Positions 8,986-17,021 of a DNA stretch of 43,793 bases are shown here, piece after piece. The notes beneath the pieces are model-generated. The model was not told the DNA's origin, ran no database searches, and saw nothing but the letters and a program-made list of their open reading frames with translations. The DNA is taken from contig JBBATK010000014.1 in NCBI GenBank assembly GCA_040398805.1, positions 1-43,793 on the forward strand, in the 5' to 3' direction. The position numbers and the translations under genes are program-made. Positions within the stretch are counted from its first letter, which is position 1, and each line of letters starts with the position of its first letter. This DNA is from JBBATK01 sp040398805. Lineage in GTDB: Bacteria > Bacteroidota > Ignavibacteria > Kapaibacteriales > NICIL-2.

Positions 8986-9408
8986 TCAGCTATTGGATGC
9001 GATATCACGTCCGGTGAAGAAGAACGCGATCTCGTTCGCCGCGTTTTCATCCGAGTCCGAACCGTGAATGGCGTTCTCGCCCTTGTTCGCTGCGAAGCGC
9101 TTCCGGATGGTTCCTTCTGCCGCTTCCGCGGGATCGGTGGAACCGATGAGCGCGCGGAAGTCCGCAACGGCATTCTCTTTTTCCAGAGCGATGGGAACCA
9201 CGGGTCCGCTGCACATGAAGTTCACAAGCTCTCCGTAGAACGGACGCTCCTTGTGCACGGCATAGAACTCCTGCGCCTGCTGGGTGGTCAAACGGGTAAG
9301 CTGCATGCCGAGTACCTTGAAGCCGGCCTGCTGTATCTGTGCGATGATTTCGCCGGCGACATTCTTCTTTACTGCATCCGGTTTGATGATGGCAAGTGTG
9401 CGACTCAT
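8986..9408 (-). CDS. ndk: Nucleoside diphosphate kinase
   Basis: A 140-residue, full-length NDK. It starts SRTLAIIKPDAVKK, the family's first strand and nucleotide-contact Lys, and has the active-site motif NAIHGSDS with phospho-His115, preceded by the conserved ALIGSTDPAEA and GTIRKRFA. It transfers the gamma-phosphate between nucleoside triphosphates and diphosphates in the cytosol. It is a single gene bounded by the terminator at 8859-8882 and by a 124-bp gap to sucD. The minus-strand upstream region contains CCTATTTATAC, a possible -10-like element, about 15 bp before the start. Confidence 0.97.
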   Translation of the reverse strand: MSRTLAIIKPDAVKKNVAGEIIAQIQQAGFKVLGMQLTRLTTQQAQEFYAVHKERPFYGELVNFMCSGPVVPIALEKENAVADFRALIGSTDPAEAAEGTIRKRFAANKGENAIHGSDSDENAANEIAFFFTGRDIASNS

Positions 9409-9532
9409 AGTCTTTGTATAAATAGGTTGAACGTTATCGATTATGTCTTTTCACGATGACTCGTCGGATCGATGTCCGACGATTCCTTCTTCTGCGTCCG
9501 GAACCGGCCACCGCCGCTCCGGTTCGCGTGTG

Positions 9533-10561
9533 TTATCTGCCCTTCTTCGCGACAGCTTTCTTCGCTGCTTTTTTCACCGCAGGTTTCGTAACCTTTTTCG
9601 CTACCGGCTTCGCCGCTTTCTTCGCTGCCTTTGCGGGTGCTTTGACTGCTGCTTTCGCGCCGCGGCGGCTGAGTGCCTTCTGCACGGTCACGCCGATATG
9701 CGCCGGTGTCTCCACTACGTGGATTCCTGCGGCGGTCATGGCTTCCACCTTTGCCGCAGCGGTGCCTTTACCGCCGCTTATGATAGCGCCTGCGTGACCC
9801 ATACGACGTCCGGGAGGTGCCGTGCGGCCGGCGATGAATCCCACGACGGGCTTCTTCACGTGCTTACCGATGTACTCGGCCGCTTCTTCCTCGGCAGTAC
9901 CGCCGATCTCGCCGATCATGACGATGGCGTGCGTGTCGGGGTCTTCGTTGAACAGCTGGATGGCGTCGATGAATCGCGTGCCGATGATGGGATCGCCACC
10001 GATACCGATACAGGTGGACTGACCCATGCCGATGGCCGTGAGCTGTCCGACCGCTTCATACGTCAGCGTTCCCGAGCGGGAGACGATGCCCACGTTGCCC
10101 TTGCGAGCGATGAAGCCGGGCATGATGCCGATCTTGCATTCACCGGGGGTGAGCAAGCCCGGACAGTTAGGACCGATCAGGCGGGATGCCGATTTCTTCA
10201 ACGCATCCCATACAGGAATCATGTCGCGCACCGGAATACCTTCGGTGATACAGACGATGAGCGGGATTTTGGCGTCCACCGCTTCGAGAATGGCATCCGC
10301 TGCCATGGATGCGGGAACGAAGATGCACGTGGCATTCGCTCCGGTGGCCTTCACTGCTTCCGCCACGGTATTGAATACCGGAACGGCATGCTTGAACATG
10401 TCTTCGCCCTTGCCCTCGTAGCTGGTGCCGCCCTTGCCGGGTGTCACACCGCCGACAACCTTGGTGCCGTAGGCGATCATCTGCGAGGTATGGAATGTAC
10501 CCTCGCTGCCGGTGATGCCCTGTACGATCAGCTTTGTCTTCTTATTACATAATACGCTCAT
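9533..10561 (-). CDS. sucD: Succinyl-CoA synthetase alpha subunit with a Lys/Ala-rich C-terminal tail
   Basis: A 342-residue protein. Residues 1-298 are a standard SucD: KLIVQGITGSEGTFH (CoA-binding Rossmann part), GKGG, IGPNCPGL, GIVSRSGTLTYE, and the phospho-His256 in GRRMGHAGAI. The enzyme couples succinyl-CoA hydrolysis to NTP formation in the TCA cycle with SucC, which is not in the window. The start at 10561 is preceded by AGGA; the longer frame adds nine residues. Residues 299-342 are unusual: a basic tail made almost only of Lys, Ala, Val and Pro (for example KAAKKAAKPVAKK), like histone H1 tails. The codons are ordinary and in frame, so the tail is real. Its role is unknown; nucleic-acid binding or association with another complex are guesses. 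Confidence 0.96.
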   Translation of the reverse strand: MSVLCNKKTKLIVQGITGSEGTFHTSQMIAYGTKVVGGVTPGKGGTSYEGKGEDMFKHAVPVFNTVAEAVKATGANATCIFVPASMAADAILEAVDAKIPLIVCITEGIPVRDMIPVWDALKKSASRLIGPNCPGLLTPGECKIGIMPGFIARKGNVGIVSRSGTLTYEAVGQLTAIGMGQSTCIGIGGDPIIGTRFIDAIQLFNEDPDTHAIVMIGEIGGTAEEEAAEYIGKHVKKPVVGFIAGRTAPPGRRMGHAGAIISGGKGTAAAKVEAMTAAGIHVVETPAHIGVTVQKALSRRGAKAAVKAPAKAAKKAAKPVAKKVTKPAVKKAAKKAVAKKGR

Positions 10562-10598
10562 GGTCCTGGTTCCTGGTGGAAGTTTCAAGAATAGTCTG

Positions 10599-10606
10599 CA
10601 AAACTA
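10599..10606 (-). promoter_or_regulatory. Possible TAnnTTTG -7 promoter element for sucD
   Basis: The minus strand reads TAGTTTTG here, matching the Bacteroidota sigma-A -7 consensus TAnnTTTG, 37 bp before the sucD start. The -33 element is weak (TTG at 10623-10625). Confidence 0.35.
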
Positions 10607-10642
10607 CGAAAAGTGCCGTACCAAGCCGTCGGGTGACTGCAC

Positions 10643-11170
10643 TTAGGCGTTCTCGGACTTGTGAAGCGGACGGAGAACGAACACCGCCATGATGGTCACG
10701 TAGACGATCTCCGCGACGAAGTGGGTCCACCCTTGGGTCGTGTACATGGTCATGAATACCGGCATCACGTTTGGCAAGAGGTCCACCGACGCCTGCGTGT
10801 GATCGGCGAACATCGAGTACAACGTCCACCCCCGCATCGCCGCGTACATCGCCGCCGGCGCTCCGGCAACACTGAGCGCTACGGCCATCATGTAGTAACC
10901 GCGAACGGCGAACATCGTGCGACGGAGCCGAAGGAAGATCACCAATGCGGGAACCGCCACCAAGAGCGCTCCGGCCGATACGGCAACAAGGTTGCTGACG
11001 ATACGGATGGTGTGAATCTGGACGGAGGCATCCAACGTTCGCAAGTCCGGCGTACCCGTCACGAACAGGTCGTAAGCAACCACCTGCGCAGAAAACGCGG
11101 TGCCGAACCACAGAATCGAAGCGATCAGGGCTACCGAGCCCAGAATCCTGGTCAACAAGTTGTCGTGCAT
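10643..11170 (-). CDS. Four-helix membrane protein of unknown function
   Basis: A 175-residue protein that I cannot assign to a family. From the ATG at 11170 (MHDNLLTRILGSVALIASIL) it has four hydrophobic helices at roughly residues 8-28, 55-85 (VSAGALLVAVPALVIFLRLR), 92-112 and 140-165, with a soluble loop between the first two that starts VTGTPDLRTLD. The longer frame to 11353 would add 61 residues rich in Lys/Glu and Arg, and is rejected because a good TATTCTTG promoter-like element (minus strand, 11192-11199) lies inside it, 22 bp before the chosen start. It is divergent from groES, and its stop is 82 bp before the sucD start. Confidence 0.65.
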   Translation of the reverse strand: MHDNLLTRILGSVALIASILWFGTAFSAQVVAYDLFVTGTPDLRTLDASVQIHTIRIVSNLVAVSAGALLVAVPALVIFLRLRRTMFAVRGYYMMAVALSVAGAPAAMYAAMRGWTLYSMFADHTQASVDLLPNVMPVFMTMYTTQGWTHFVAEIVYVTIMAVFVLRPLHKSENA

Positions 11171-11362
11171 GGGTTTGTACGGAGGTCGGTGCAAGAATAT
11201 TCCGCGACAGAGCGCCACGAGCATCAGCGGCGTACGGATGGACAAAAATACCGTTTGTGACCTCGTTCCGTGCAACGTACGAGGATTTTTGCGGTTTTTT
11301 CCCTGCTTTTCCCCTTTTTCCCGAATTCCCGCCTTCTCCTCCCCGTCATACAATAAGCGTGT

Positions 11363-11389
11363 TTAGCACTCGTTATATGAGACTGCTAA
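11363..11389 (+). promoter_or_regulatory. CIRCE operator (HrcA binding site)
   Basis: The sequence is TTAGCACTC-N9-GACTGCTAA, against the consensus TTAGCACTC-N9-GAGTGCTAA: the left arm is perfect, the right arm has one mismatch, and the 9-bp spacer is exact. It sits 114 bp upstream of groES and next to the candidate promoter, the expected position for HrcA repression of the groESL operon. hrcA itself is not in the window. Confidence 0.9.
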
Positions 11390-11399
11390 GCAAACTCCG

Positions 11400-11407
11400 T
11401 ACTTTTG
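11400..11407 (+). promoter_or_regulatory. Possible groES -7 promoter element
   Basis: TACTTTTG matches TAnnTTTG exactly and lies 10 bp downstream of CIRCE, so HrcA bound to CIRCE would cover the -33 region. No clear TTTG is seen at -33. The implied 5' leader is about 90 nt. Confidence 0.35.
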
Positions 11408-11503
11408 CCATCCCCTTCGGCTCGCGGGTCTTCTTCGGGCGCAGGCAAGGACGGAATTCACACAACACACAGTTCTTTTTTCACACTCTTAACAGGAGCA
11501 GGT

Positions 11504-11794
11504 ATGAACCTCACCCCATTGCACGATCGCGTGATCGTACGTCCGGCAGCACCGGAGGAAAAATCCAAAGGCGGAATCATCATCCCCGACACAGCGAAGG
11601 AAAAGCCGATGCAAGGCCAGATCGTAGCGGTAGGTACGGGCAAAGTGGCTGAAGACGGCACCGTCACCAAACTCACCGTCAAGGTCGGCGACACGGTATT
11701 GTACGGAAAGTATTCCGGCACGGAGATCAGCATCGAAGGAGACGACCTGCTGATCATGCGCGAGAGCGACATCTTCGCCGTCGTGAACCACTAA
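11504..11794 (+). CDS. groES: Co-chaperonin GroES
   Basis: A 96-residue GroES of normal length: MNLTPLHDRVIVRPAAPEEK, then the mobile loop GGIIIPDTAKEKPMQG and the strand VGDTVLYGKYSGTEI. It caps the GroEL ring during ATP-driven protein folding. The start at 11504 is preceded by AGGAGCAGGT; the frame open further upstream (to 11405) is in the leader and is not coding. It forms an operon with groEL, 72 bp downstream, under the CIRCE element. Confidence 0.98.
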   Translation: MNLTPLHDRVIVRPAAPEEKSKGGIIIPDTAKEKPMQGQIVAVGTGKVAEDGTVTKLTVKVGDTVLYGKYSGTEISIEGDDLLIMRESDIFAVVNH

Positions 11795-11866
11795 CGCACG
11801 TCCCCGCATACTGTTTCGTCATCATCCTCACATCAGAGAACATTTTTCATTCAAGGAGTATCATAC

Positions 11867-13498
11867 ATGGCAGCGAAAATCATAACATTCGATGTTGAAG
11901 CTCGCGCAGCGCTCAAGCGCGGCGTGGATCAGCTTGCAAACGCAGTGAAGGTGACCTTGGGTCCCAAAGGACGTAACGTCATCATCGACAAGAAATTCGG
12001 CGCACCCACCGTCACCAAGGACGGCGTGAGCGTGGCAAAGGAGATCGAACTCGAAGACCCCATCGAGAACCTCGGTGCATCCATGGTCCGTGAAGTGGCA
12101 TCGAAGACGAGCGACATGGCCGGCGACGGTACCACGACCGCTACCGTCCTTGCCCAAGCCATCGTCACCGAAGGCCTGAAGATCGTCACCTCGGGTGCGA
12201 ACCCCATGGACGTGAAGCGCGGTATCGACCTGGCGGTCAGCAAGATCACCGCCGAACTCAAGCGTATCTCGCGACCCGTATCGGGCAAGAAGGAGATCGC
12301 CCAGGTCGGAACGATTTCTGCGAACAACGACAGCACCATCGGCAATCTCATCGCCGACGCGATGGAGAAGGTCGGCAAAGACGGTGTCATCACCGTAGAA
12401 GAGAACAAGGGTACCGAAACCACCATGGAAGTGGTGGAAGGTATGCAGTTCGACCGCGGCTATCTGTCTCCGTACTTCGTCACCGATCCGGACACCATGG
12501 AAGCGGTTCTCGAGAACCCCTTCATCCTCATCCACGACAAGAAGATCTCCGCGATCAAGGACATCCTGCCTATCCTCGAGAAGGCTGCGCAAAGCGGACG
12601 TCCCTTGCTCATCATCGCGGAAGACCTTGAAGGCGAAGCGCTCGCGACCCTCGTCGTGAACAAGCTGCGTGGCACGCTCCGCATCGCTGCCGTGAAGGCA
12701 CCGGGCTTCGGCGACCGCCGCAAGGCTATGCTCGAAGACATCGCCGTCCTTACCGGTGGTACCGTCGTCAGCGACGAAAAGGGATACCGCTTGGACCAAG
12801 CAGGTCTGGAAATGCTCGGCACCGCCAAGAAGGTGACCATCGACAAGGATAACACGACCATCGTGGAAGGCGCAGGCCAGAGCGACGACATCAAGATGCG
12901 CATCAACGAGATCAAGTCGCAGATCGAAAAGACCTCCAGCGATTACGACCGCGAAAAGCTTCAAGAGCGTCTTGCCAAGCTCAGCGGCGGCGTCGCCGTC
13001 CTCAAGATCGGCGCATCCACCGAAGTGGAGATGAAGGAGAAGAAGGCACGCGTGGAAGACGCATTGCACGCAACCCGCGCAGCCGTCGAAGAAGGTATCG
13101 TTCCCGGTGGCGGTGTAGCATATCTGCGCTGCGTATCGGTTCTCGATAATGTCACCGGCGAAAACCACGACCAAAGCACGGGCGTCGCCATCATCCGTCG
13201 CGCGGTGGAAGAGCCCATCCGCATGATCGTCACCAATGCCGGCCTCGAAGCATCCGTCATCGCCAACAAGATCAAGGAAGGAACAGGCGCCTTCGGTTTC
13301 AACGCCTACAGCGAAACCTACGAAGACCTGCTCGAGTCCGGTGTCATCGACCCCACGAAGGTTTCCCGCGTGGCTCTCGAGAACGCCGCTTCCGTCTCCT
13401 CCCTGCTCCTCACGACCGAAGCGACGATCGTCGAGAAGCCCGAGCCGGAAAAAGCAGGTGCGGCTCCGCACATGCACGGCGGCGGAATGGATTACTAA
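11867..13498 (+). CDS. groEL: Chaperonin GroEL
   Basis: A 543-residue, full-length chaperonin. It shows the equatorial ATP-binding signatures VTLGPKGRNVIIDK and DMAGDGTTTATVLAQAI, the apical region with RGYLSPYFVTD, the class signature segment AAVEEGIVPGGGVAYL, and the typical Gly/Met-rich end (HMHGGGMDY). AAGGAG precedes the ATG by nine bases. It is co-transcribed with groES and ends at an intrinsic terminator 28 bp after the stop. A long frame on the opposite strand (11861-13513) is a shadow of this conserved GC-rich gene. Confidence 0.99.
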   Translation: MAAKIITFDVEARAALKRGVDQLANAVKVTLGPKGRNVIIDKKFGAPTVTKDGVSVAKEIELEDPIENLGASMVREVASKTSDMAGDGTTTATVLAQAIVTEGLKIVTSGANPMDVKRGIDLAVSKITAELKRISRPVSGKKEIAQVGTISANNDSTIGNLIADAMEKVGKDGVITVEENKGTETTMEVVEGMQFDRGYLSPYFVTDPDTMEAVLENPFILIHDKKISAIKDILPILEKAAQSGRPLLIIAEDLEGEALATLVVNKLRGTLRIAAVKAPGFGDRRKAMLEDIAVLTGGTVVSDEKGYRLDQAGLEMLGTAKKVTIDKDNTTIVEGAGQSDDIKMRINEIKSQIEKTSSDYDREKLQERLAKLSGGVAVLKIGASTEVEMKEKKARVEDALHATRAAVEEGIVPGGGVAYLRCVSVLDNVTGENHDQSTGVAIIRRAVEEPIRMIVTNAGLEASVIANKIKEGTGAFGFNAYSETYEDLLESGVIDPTKVSRVALENAASVSSLLLTTEATIVEKPEPEKAGAAPHMHGGGMDY

Positions 13499-13525
13499 GA
13501 TCCGCTCCCACATCGGTCAGCATCG

Positions 13526-13557
13526 AAAAACCTCTCGTCCTTCGACGAGAGGTTTTT
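13526..13557 (+). terminator. Intrinsic terminator of groESL
   Basis: AAAAACCTCTCGTC (13526-13539) pairs with GACGAGAGGTTTTT (13544-13557) around CTTC, a stable tetraloop, and is followed by further T. It lies 28 bp after the groEL stop. Confidence 0.93.
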
Positions 13558-13643
13558 TGTTTCACGCCCGTCCATACCATTGACTCCCTTCCCGTATTAT
13601 TGAAACGCCCGCGTTTCGCGGCTCAACATCATCAGCGTCTTTC

Positions 13644-14585
13644 ATGCATGACAGCTCGGTCGGACTCCTTGCCGCCTTCTTCACCGTGGTGGTGTGGACC
13701 ATCAGCACCTTCTCTTTCGCCCATGCCTCGCGCATGGCGCACCCGGGCACGGTGAACCGTATCCGCCTGCTGTTCGCCGTCGTCATCCTGAGCGTCCTTG
13801 TGTGCCTTCTGGAAGGCGTGTGGCCCTGGCAGCTTCTGCAATCCGTCTCAACGGACGCACTCCTGTACTTCGGCATATCGGGCCTTGTGGGGTTCACCAT
13901 CGGCGATACCCTCTTCTTCACCGCCTTCAAGATCCTCGGCAGCAGGCGTGCGAGCATCTTCACCTGTATCGCTCCCGCCGCAGCACTGCTGGCAGGCATG
14001 CCCTTGCTGCATGAATCGCTTTCGGCAGCGGGTGTCGTGGGCATGCTCATCAGCATGAGCGGTATCCTGATGCTGAGTCTGTCGCGGAAAGAACAGGAAG
14101 ACGTGCGCAACGAAGGTCATGGTCATTTCTGGGCGGGAGTGCTCTATGCCCTTCTCGGTGCGGTCTGTCAGGGAGTGGGCATCGTGCTTTCGCGCAAAGG
14201 TTTCTCCGCCGCCGGTCCGGGTCTCAACGCCGTGCACGCCGCATGGATTCGCATCTTCGTGGGCACGGCGTCGGCGTACCTGGTGTCCATCCGCTCCACA
14301 CCGCCGCTCGCCGAACTCCGCACCGCCCTGCGGGATACGCCGCTCTTTCGCAAGCTGCTCTCGGGCACGGTGCTTGGTCCGGTGCTCGGCGTCAGCTCCT
14401 CGCTCCTTGCCGTGCAATACATCGAAGCGTCCATCGCGCAGACCATCCTGGCGCTCACGCCTGTCACCGTCACCCTCGTCTCGGCCGCGAGATACAAGGA
14501 CAGGATATCGCCGCTCTCGGCCCTGGCCGTGGCGCTCTCCCTTGCCGGTGTCATCATCCTGGTGTGGCGCGATTCCCTGTGGTAG
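13644..14585 (+). CDS. EamA/DMT-superfamily transporter
   Basis: A 313-residue inner-membrane protein with about ten hydrophobic helices arranged as two EamA halves (about 5-145 and 160-310). The first half includes IGDTLFFTAFKILGSRRAS and ends SGILMLSLSRKEQED; the second begins GVLYALLGAVCQGVGIVLSRKGF and ends VALSLAGVIILVW. A short charged/His segment (about 150-160) separates the halves. Members export or import small metabolites such as amino acids or nucleosides; the substrate cannot be read from the sequence. It lies 145 bp after groEL beyond a terminator, and is convergent with the PAS-UbiA gene. Confidence 0.88.
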   Translation: MHDSSVGLLAAFFTVVVWTISTFSFAHASRMAHPGTVNRIRLLFAVVILSVLVCLLEGVWPWQLLQSVSTDALLYFGISGLVGFTIGDTLFFTAFKILGSRRASIFTCIAPAAALLAGMPLLHESLSAAGVVGMLISMSGILMLSLSRKEQEDVRNEGHGHFWAGVLYALLGAVCQGVGIVLSRKGFSAAGPGLNAVHAAWIRIFVGTASAYLVSIRSTPPLAELRTALRDTPLFRKLLSGTVLGPVLGVSSSLLAVQYIEASIAQTILALTPVTVTLVSAARYKDRISPLSALAVALSLAGVIILVWRDSLW

Positions 14586-14604
14586 GGTTCCCTTGTCAGC
14601 GAAC

Positions 14605-14638
14605 AAAAAAAAACGGCGGACCCGCCATGGGTCCGCCG
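14605..14638 (-). terminator. Intrinsic terminator of the PAS-UbiA gene
   Basis: CGGCGGACCC (14614-14623) pairs with GGGTCCGCCG (14629-14638) around GCCAT. On the minus strand it is followed by nine T (A-run at 14605-14613). It lies 27 bp beyond the stop at 14666. On the plus strand it has no U-tract, so it mainly serves the minus-strand gene. Confidence 0.92.
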
Positions 14639-14665
14639 CTATGATACCGGCTCAGCCGTGGGTCA

Positions 14666-15925
14666 TCACTTCACAAGCATCGCAACGATGAAGAGAATGG
14701 AGAACACCGCTTGCAGGGCGATGGTGTTCACATTGGATGACACCAAGGTGCGTTCAAAGAGGTGTTGGCGCATGTGCTGATAGATGCGGAAACCACCGAT
14801 GAGCGCCAGTGCTCCCGGGGCGTACAGGTACGAGTTATCCAGCATGAAGGCCAGCACGAAGGTCATCACCGCCGCAGCCGTGGAGGTAGCAAGGTAGATA
14901 CCCGGCGTCGCGTTCTTGCCGAAGGTCACCACGAGGTGATTCTTTCCCGTCGTGGCATCGCTATCGGCGTCAGGCACTTGATTGATGAGCAGGATGTTCG
15001 AGGTGAGAAGTCCGGCCGGAATGCCAAGCAGGAATCCCATCTCGGGCATCTGTGCGGTGACCACGTACACCATGCCTGCGGTGATGAGCGGACCGAACGT
15101 CAATCCGATGAAGAGTTCGCCGAGTCCGTGGCGTGCAACCAAGCGCAGCGGCGGTGCGGTGTAGAAGAACCCCGAGAGCAGTCCGAGCGCGCCGAACAGA
15201 TAGATGCCGTTTCCGATACGCGACGACAGATACACGCCCATGCCGAGTGCGATCAGGCTCAGGACGGTAGCCAGACGGAAGGTGCCTTCCACGGTGATGA
15301 GACGCAGTTCGATGGCGCGGCTGCCGCCCGAATACTTCAGGAAGTACGAGGTGTTCGCCTCGTCCGTACCGCTCTTCGCATCGAAATAGTCGTTGAACAC
15401 GTTGGCGGCAAGGTGCAGGAACACCACGCCAAGCACACCGAGGACGATGTCGAACGTGGAAGCCACGGTGGGCACCACGGGAGCCAGCGATTGTCCGTAG
15501 ATCATGCCGATGATGGCGGGCAGGATGGCCGCGCTGAGGAAGGGCGCACGGGTCACCACCAGCCAGCTGATGATCTTCGTGGACAGTTTGATCTCCACGT
15601 TCACGGGCTTGTCCACCGGCTCGGTGACACCGCAGAAGCCGATCTGCTTGCCGTCGCGGAACGTGGGGCTCACACGGATGCGCGCGGGGAATTCCTCGCC
15701 GGACTTTTTCACGAAGATGGTCTCCGTGACGTACTCGCCGTCCTTCGCGGCCGCGGCCAGCCAGCCTTCGACATTCTGCAACACGATGTGTCCGGGCGAA
15801 AACAGCGACACGCGCTTCTTGCCGACCACTTCTTCCTTGGAATATCCGAACACCTCTTCCGCTCCCGCGTTGAAGGTTTCGATGACGCCTTCCATATCGC
15901 AGGTAATGGTACTCTTCACTGCCAT
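14666..15925 (-). CDS. PAS domain fused to UbiA-superfamily prenyltransferase (MenA-like)
   Basis: A 419-residue fusion. Residues about 3-104 form a PAS domain of the S-box type (GVIETFNAGAEEVFGYSKEE, then FVKKSGEEFPARIRVSPTFR and QIGFCGVTEP). Residues about 115-419 are a nine-helix UbiA-type prenyltransferase with the two Asp-rich Mg/diphosphate motifs: NDYFD (178-182, followed by AKSGTDEAN and SGGSR) and PDADSD (318-323, followed by TTGKNHLVV). The closest functional match is 1,4-dihydroxy-2-naphthoate prenyltransferase of menaquinone synthesis, but other aromatic acceptors are possible. The start at 15925 has AGAGG upstream; the longer frame to 16150 runs into the TetR gene. A sensory PAS domain on a membrane prenyltransferase is unusual; it may bind a ligand or cofactor that tunes activity. 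It lies 62 bp downstream of the TetR gene on the same strand. Confidence 0.88.
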   Translation of the reverse strand: MAVKSTITCDMEGVIETFNAGAEEVFGYSKEEVVGKKRVSLFSPGHIVLQNVEGWLAAAAKDGEYVTETIFVKKSGEEFPARIRVSPTFRDGKQIGFCGVTEPVDKPVNVEIKLSTKIISWLVVTRAPFLSAAILPAIIGMIYGQSLAPVVPTVASTFDIVLGVLGVVFLHLAANVFNDYFDAKSGTDEANTSYFLKYSGGSRAIELRLITVEGTFRLATVLSLIALGMGVYLSSRIGNGIYLFGALGLLSGFFYTAPPLRLVARHGLGELFIGLTFGPLITAGMVYVVTAQMPEMGFLLGIPAGLLTSNILLINQVPDADSDATTGKNHLVVTFGKNATPGIYLATSTAAAVMTFVLAFMLDNSYLYAPGALALIGGFRIYQHMRQHLFERTLVSSNVNTIALQAVFSILFIVAMLVK

Positions 15926-15987
15926 ACGAACCTCTGTGATAAATGAATGATAGTAATGAATGACTATGCACGAGGAACGGTCGGGGA

Positions 15988-16677
15988 TCACTCCTTCGAC
16001 GCCGTTCCCAAGAAACCTTTCTCCAATCTTTTCTTCGTCTTGGACTCCATCAGCTTCCGCAGCGCCGTCTGCATGAGACCGGAACCGATCACCGATTGCC
16101 GGAACTTGTACGCATCGCGCAAGGAATACTGCTGTCCGTCCAGCACCCACTGCAAAAAGATCCCGTCGCTGATGCCAAGCTCCAAGCGCGCGAACGACTC
16201 CACGTCCACCTTGCGGAAGGCCTTCAAGCTCACCATGCTCTTCGTCACCCGCGCCCCGAGCAACGCCATGCGCTTCTTCATGTCGCGTATGCGCTCCAGG
16301 AAGTGCGGATCGTTGGAACGCAACGCATGCGCCCAGAACTCCAAGAGCAACGGCGCATGCAAGGCATGCTCCTCGTAGAATTCGATGGTCGTGTCGATCA
16401 GCGCATCGGCGGTGGACACGGGATCCTTGCTGCGCGAACCCGCCTCCTCCATGGCCGCTTCATAGGCATCCATCCACGCATCGTACACGGCCAGGAACAA
16501 CTCGTCCTTCGTATCGAAATACTCGTACATCGTTCCCTTGCCCACACCCGCTGCATCGGCGATCTCCTGCATCTTCGCCGCATGGAAACCCTTCTGCGAA
16601 AACACCGTCACCGCCGCGCGTATCAGAGCGTCGCGCTTCGCTGTCCGTACGTCCGTCGTATCTCTCGCTGGTTTCAT
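15988..16677 (-). CDS. TetR/AcrR-family transcriptional regulator
   Basis: A 229-residue regulator from the ATG at 16677. The N-terminal helix-turn-helix is clear: ALIRAAVTVFSQKGFHAAKM followed by QEIADAAGVGKGTMYEYFDT and KDELFLAVYDAW. The C-terminal helical domain (about 75-215) would bind a ligand and dimerise. A second possible start at 16734 adds 19 residues with a His-rich stretch (HQHHDHG); the frame up to 16791 is excluded because the operator and predicted -10 lie inside it. Neither start has a good Shine-Dalgarno sequence. It lies upstream of the PAS-UbiA gene and is probably co-transcribed with it; a palindrome at 16759-16774 suggests autorepression. Confidence 0.9.
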   Translation of the reverse strand: MKPARDTTDVRTAKRDALIRAAVTVFSQKGFHAAKMQEIADAAGVGKGTMYEYFDTKDELFLAVYDAWMDAYEAAMEEAGSRSKDPVSTADALIDTTIEFYEEHALHAPLLLEFWAHALRSNDPHFLERIRDMKKRMALLGARVTKSMVSLKAFRKVDVESFARLELGISDGIFLQWVLDGQQYSLRDAYKFRQSVIGSGLMQTALRKLMESKTKKRLEKGFLGTASKE

Positions 16678-16758
16678 GCCGTGATCGTGGTGCTGATGAA
16701 CGGATCCGACGCCTTTCGTCGGGTTGTGGTTCATGGACGAACAAGTGTCGTTGTCATT

Positions 16759-16774
16759 GACCGACCCGTCGGTC
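16759..16774. promoter_or_regulatory. Predicted TetR operator
   Basis: GACCGAC-CC-GTCGGTC is a perfect 7-bp inverted repeat with a 2-bp spacer, close to the TGACCGACCGGTCGGT type of TetR-family operator. It is 25-82 bp before the two candidate starts of the adjacent TetR gene, and just downstream of the predicted -10. Confidence 0.75.
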
Positions 16775-16779
16775 GGACG

Positions 16780-16807
16780 AAAATACCACACGCTGAGGAC
16801 TGCGCAA
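16780..16807 (-). promoter_or_regulatory. Possible promoter of the TetR/PAS-UbiA transcript
   Basis: On the minus strand TTGCGC (16802-16807) and TATTTT (16780-16785) are separated by 16 bp, a sigma-70-like pair. The predicted transcription start would fall inside the palindrome at 16759-16774, so a bound repressor would block it. Confidence 0.4.
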
Positions 16808-17021
16808 CATGTCGCCGATGCCGCATGGAACCACGCTTTCCATCGGATATTCCTACCCTATTCGTGCGTGCGGACGCGCGTCACCGATGGTGTCACGGAT
16901 GATGTACGGACGCCTGATGGGAGCATGCCGCATGCGCGGTCATGGCCGGTGGAGGCTCCATGCCGGAGCCGCCGGGATGGCAGGGGCTGGCGTGTGTGCG
17001 GACGGACGACCCCGAGCGGGT

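Larger units (their letters stand above)
11171..11503. other. Divergent regulatory region of groESL and the small membrane protein gene
   Basis: This 333-bp AT-richer spacer has no gene of its own. It holds a promoter-like element for the minus-strand gene (TATTCTTG, 11192-11199), the CIRCE operator at 11363-11389 and the possible groES promoter at 11400-11407. Confidence 0.6.

Noticed and set aside
11861..13513. 550-residue open frame opposite groEL
   Set aside because: It mirrors the codon structure of the highly conserved groEL gene, and has no start signal or family match.
14762..15946. 394-residue open frame opposite the PAS-UbiA gene
   Set aside because: Shadow frame; the real gene has domain motifs, a ribosome binding site and a terminator.
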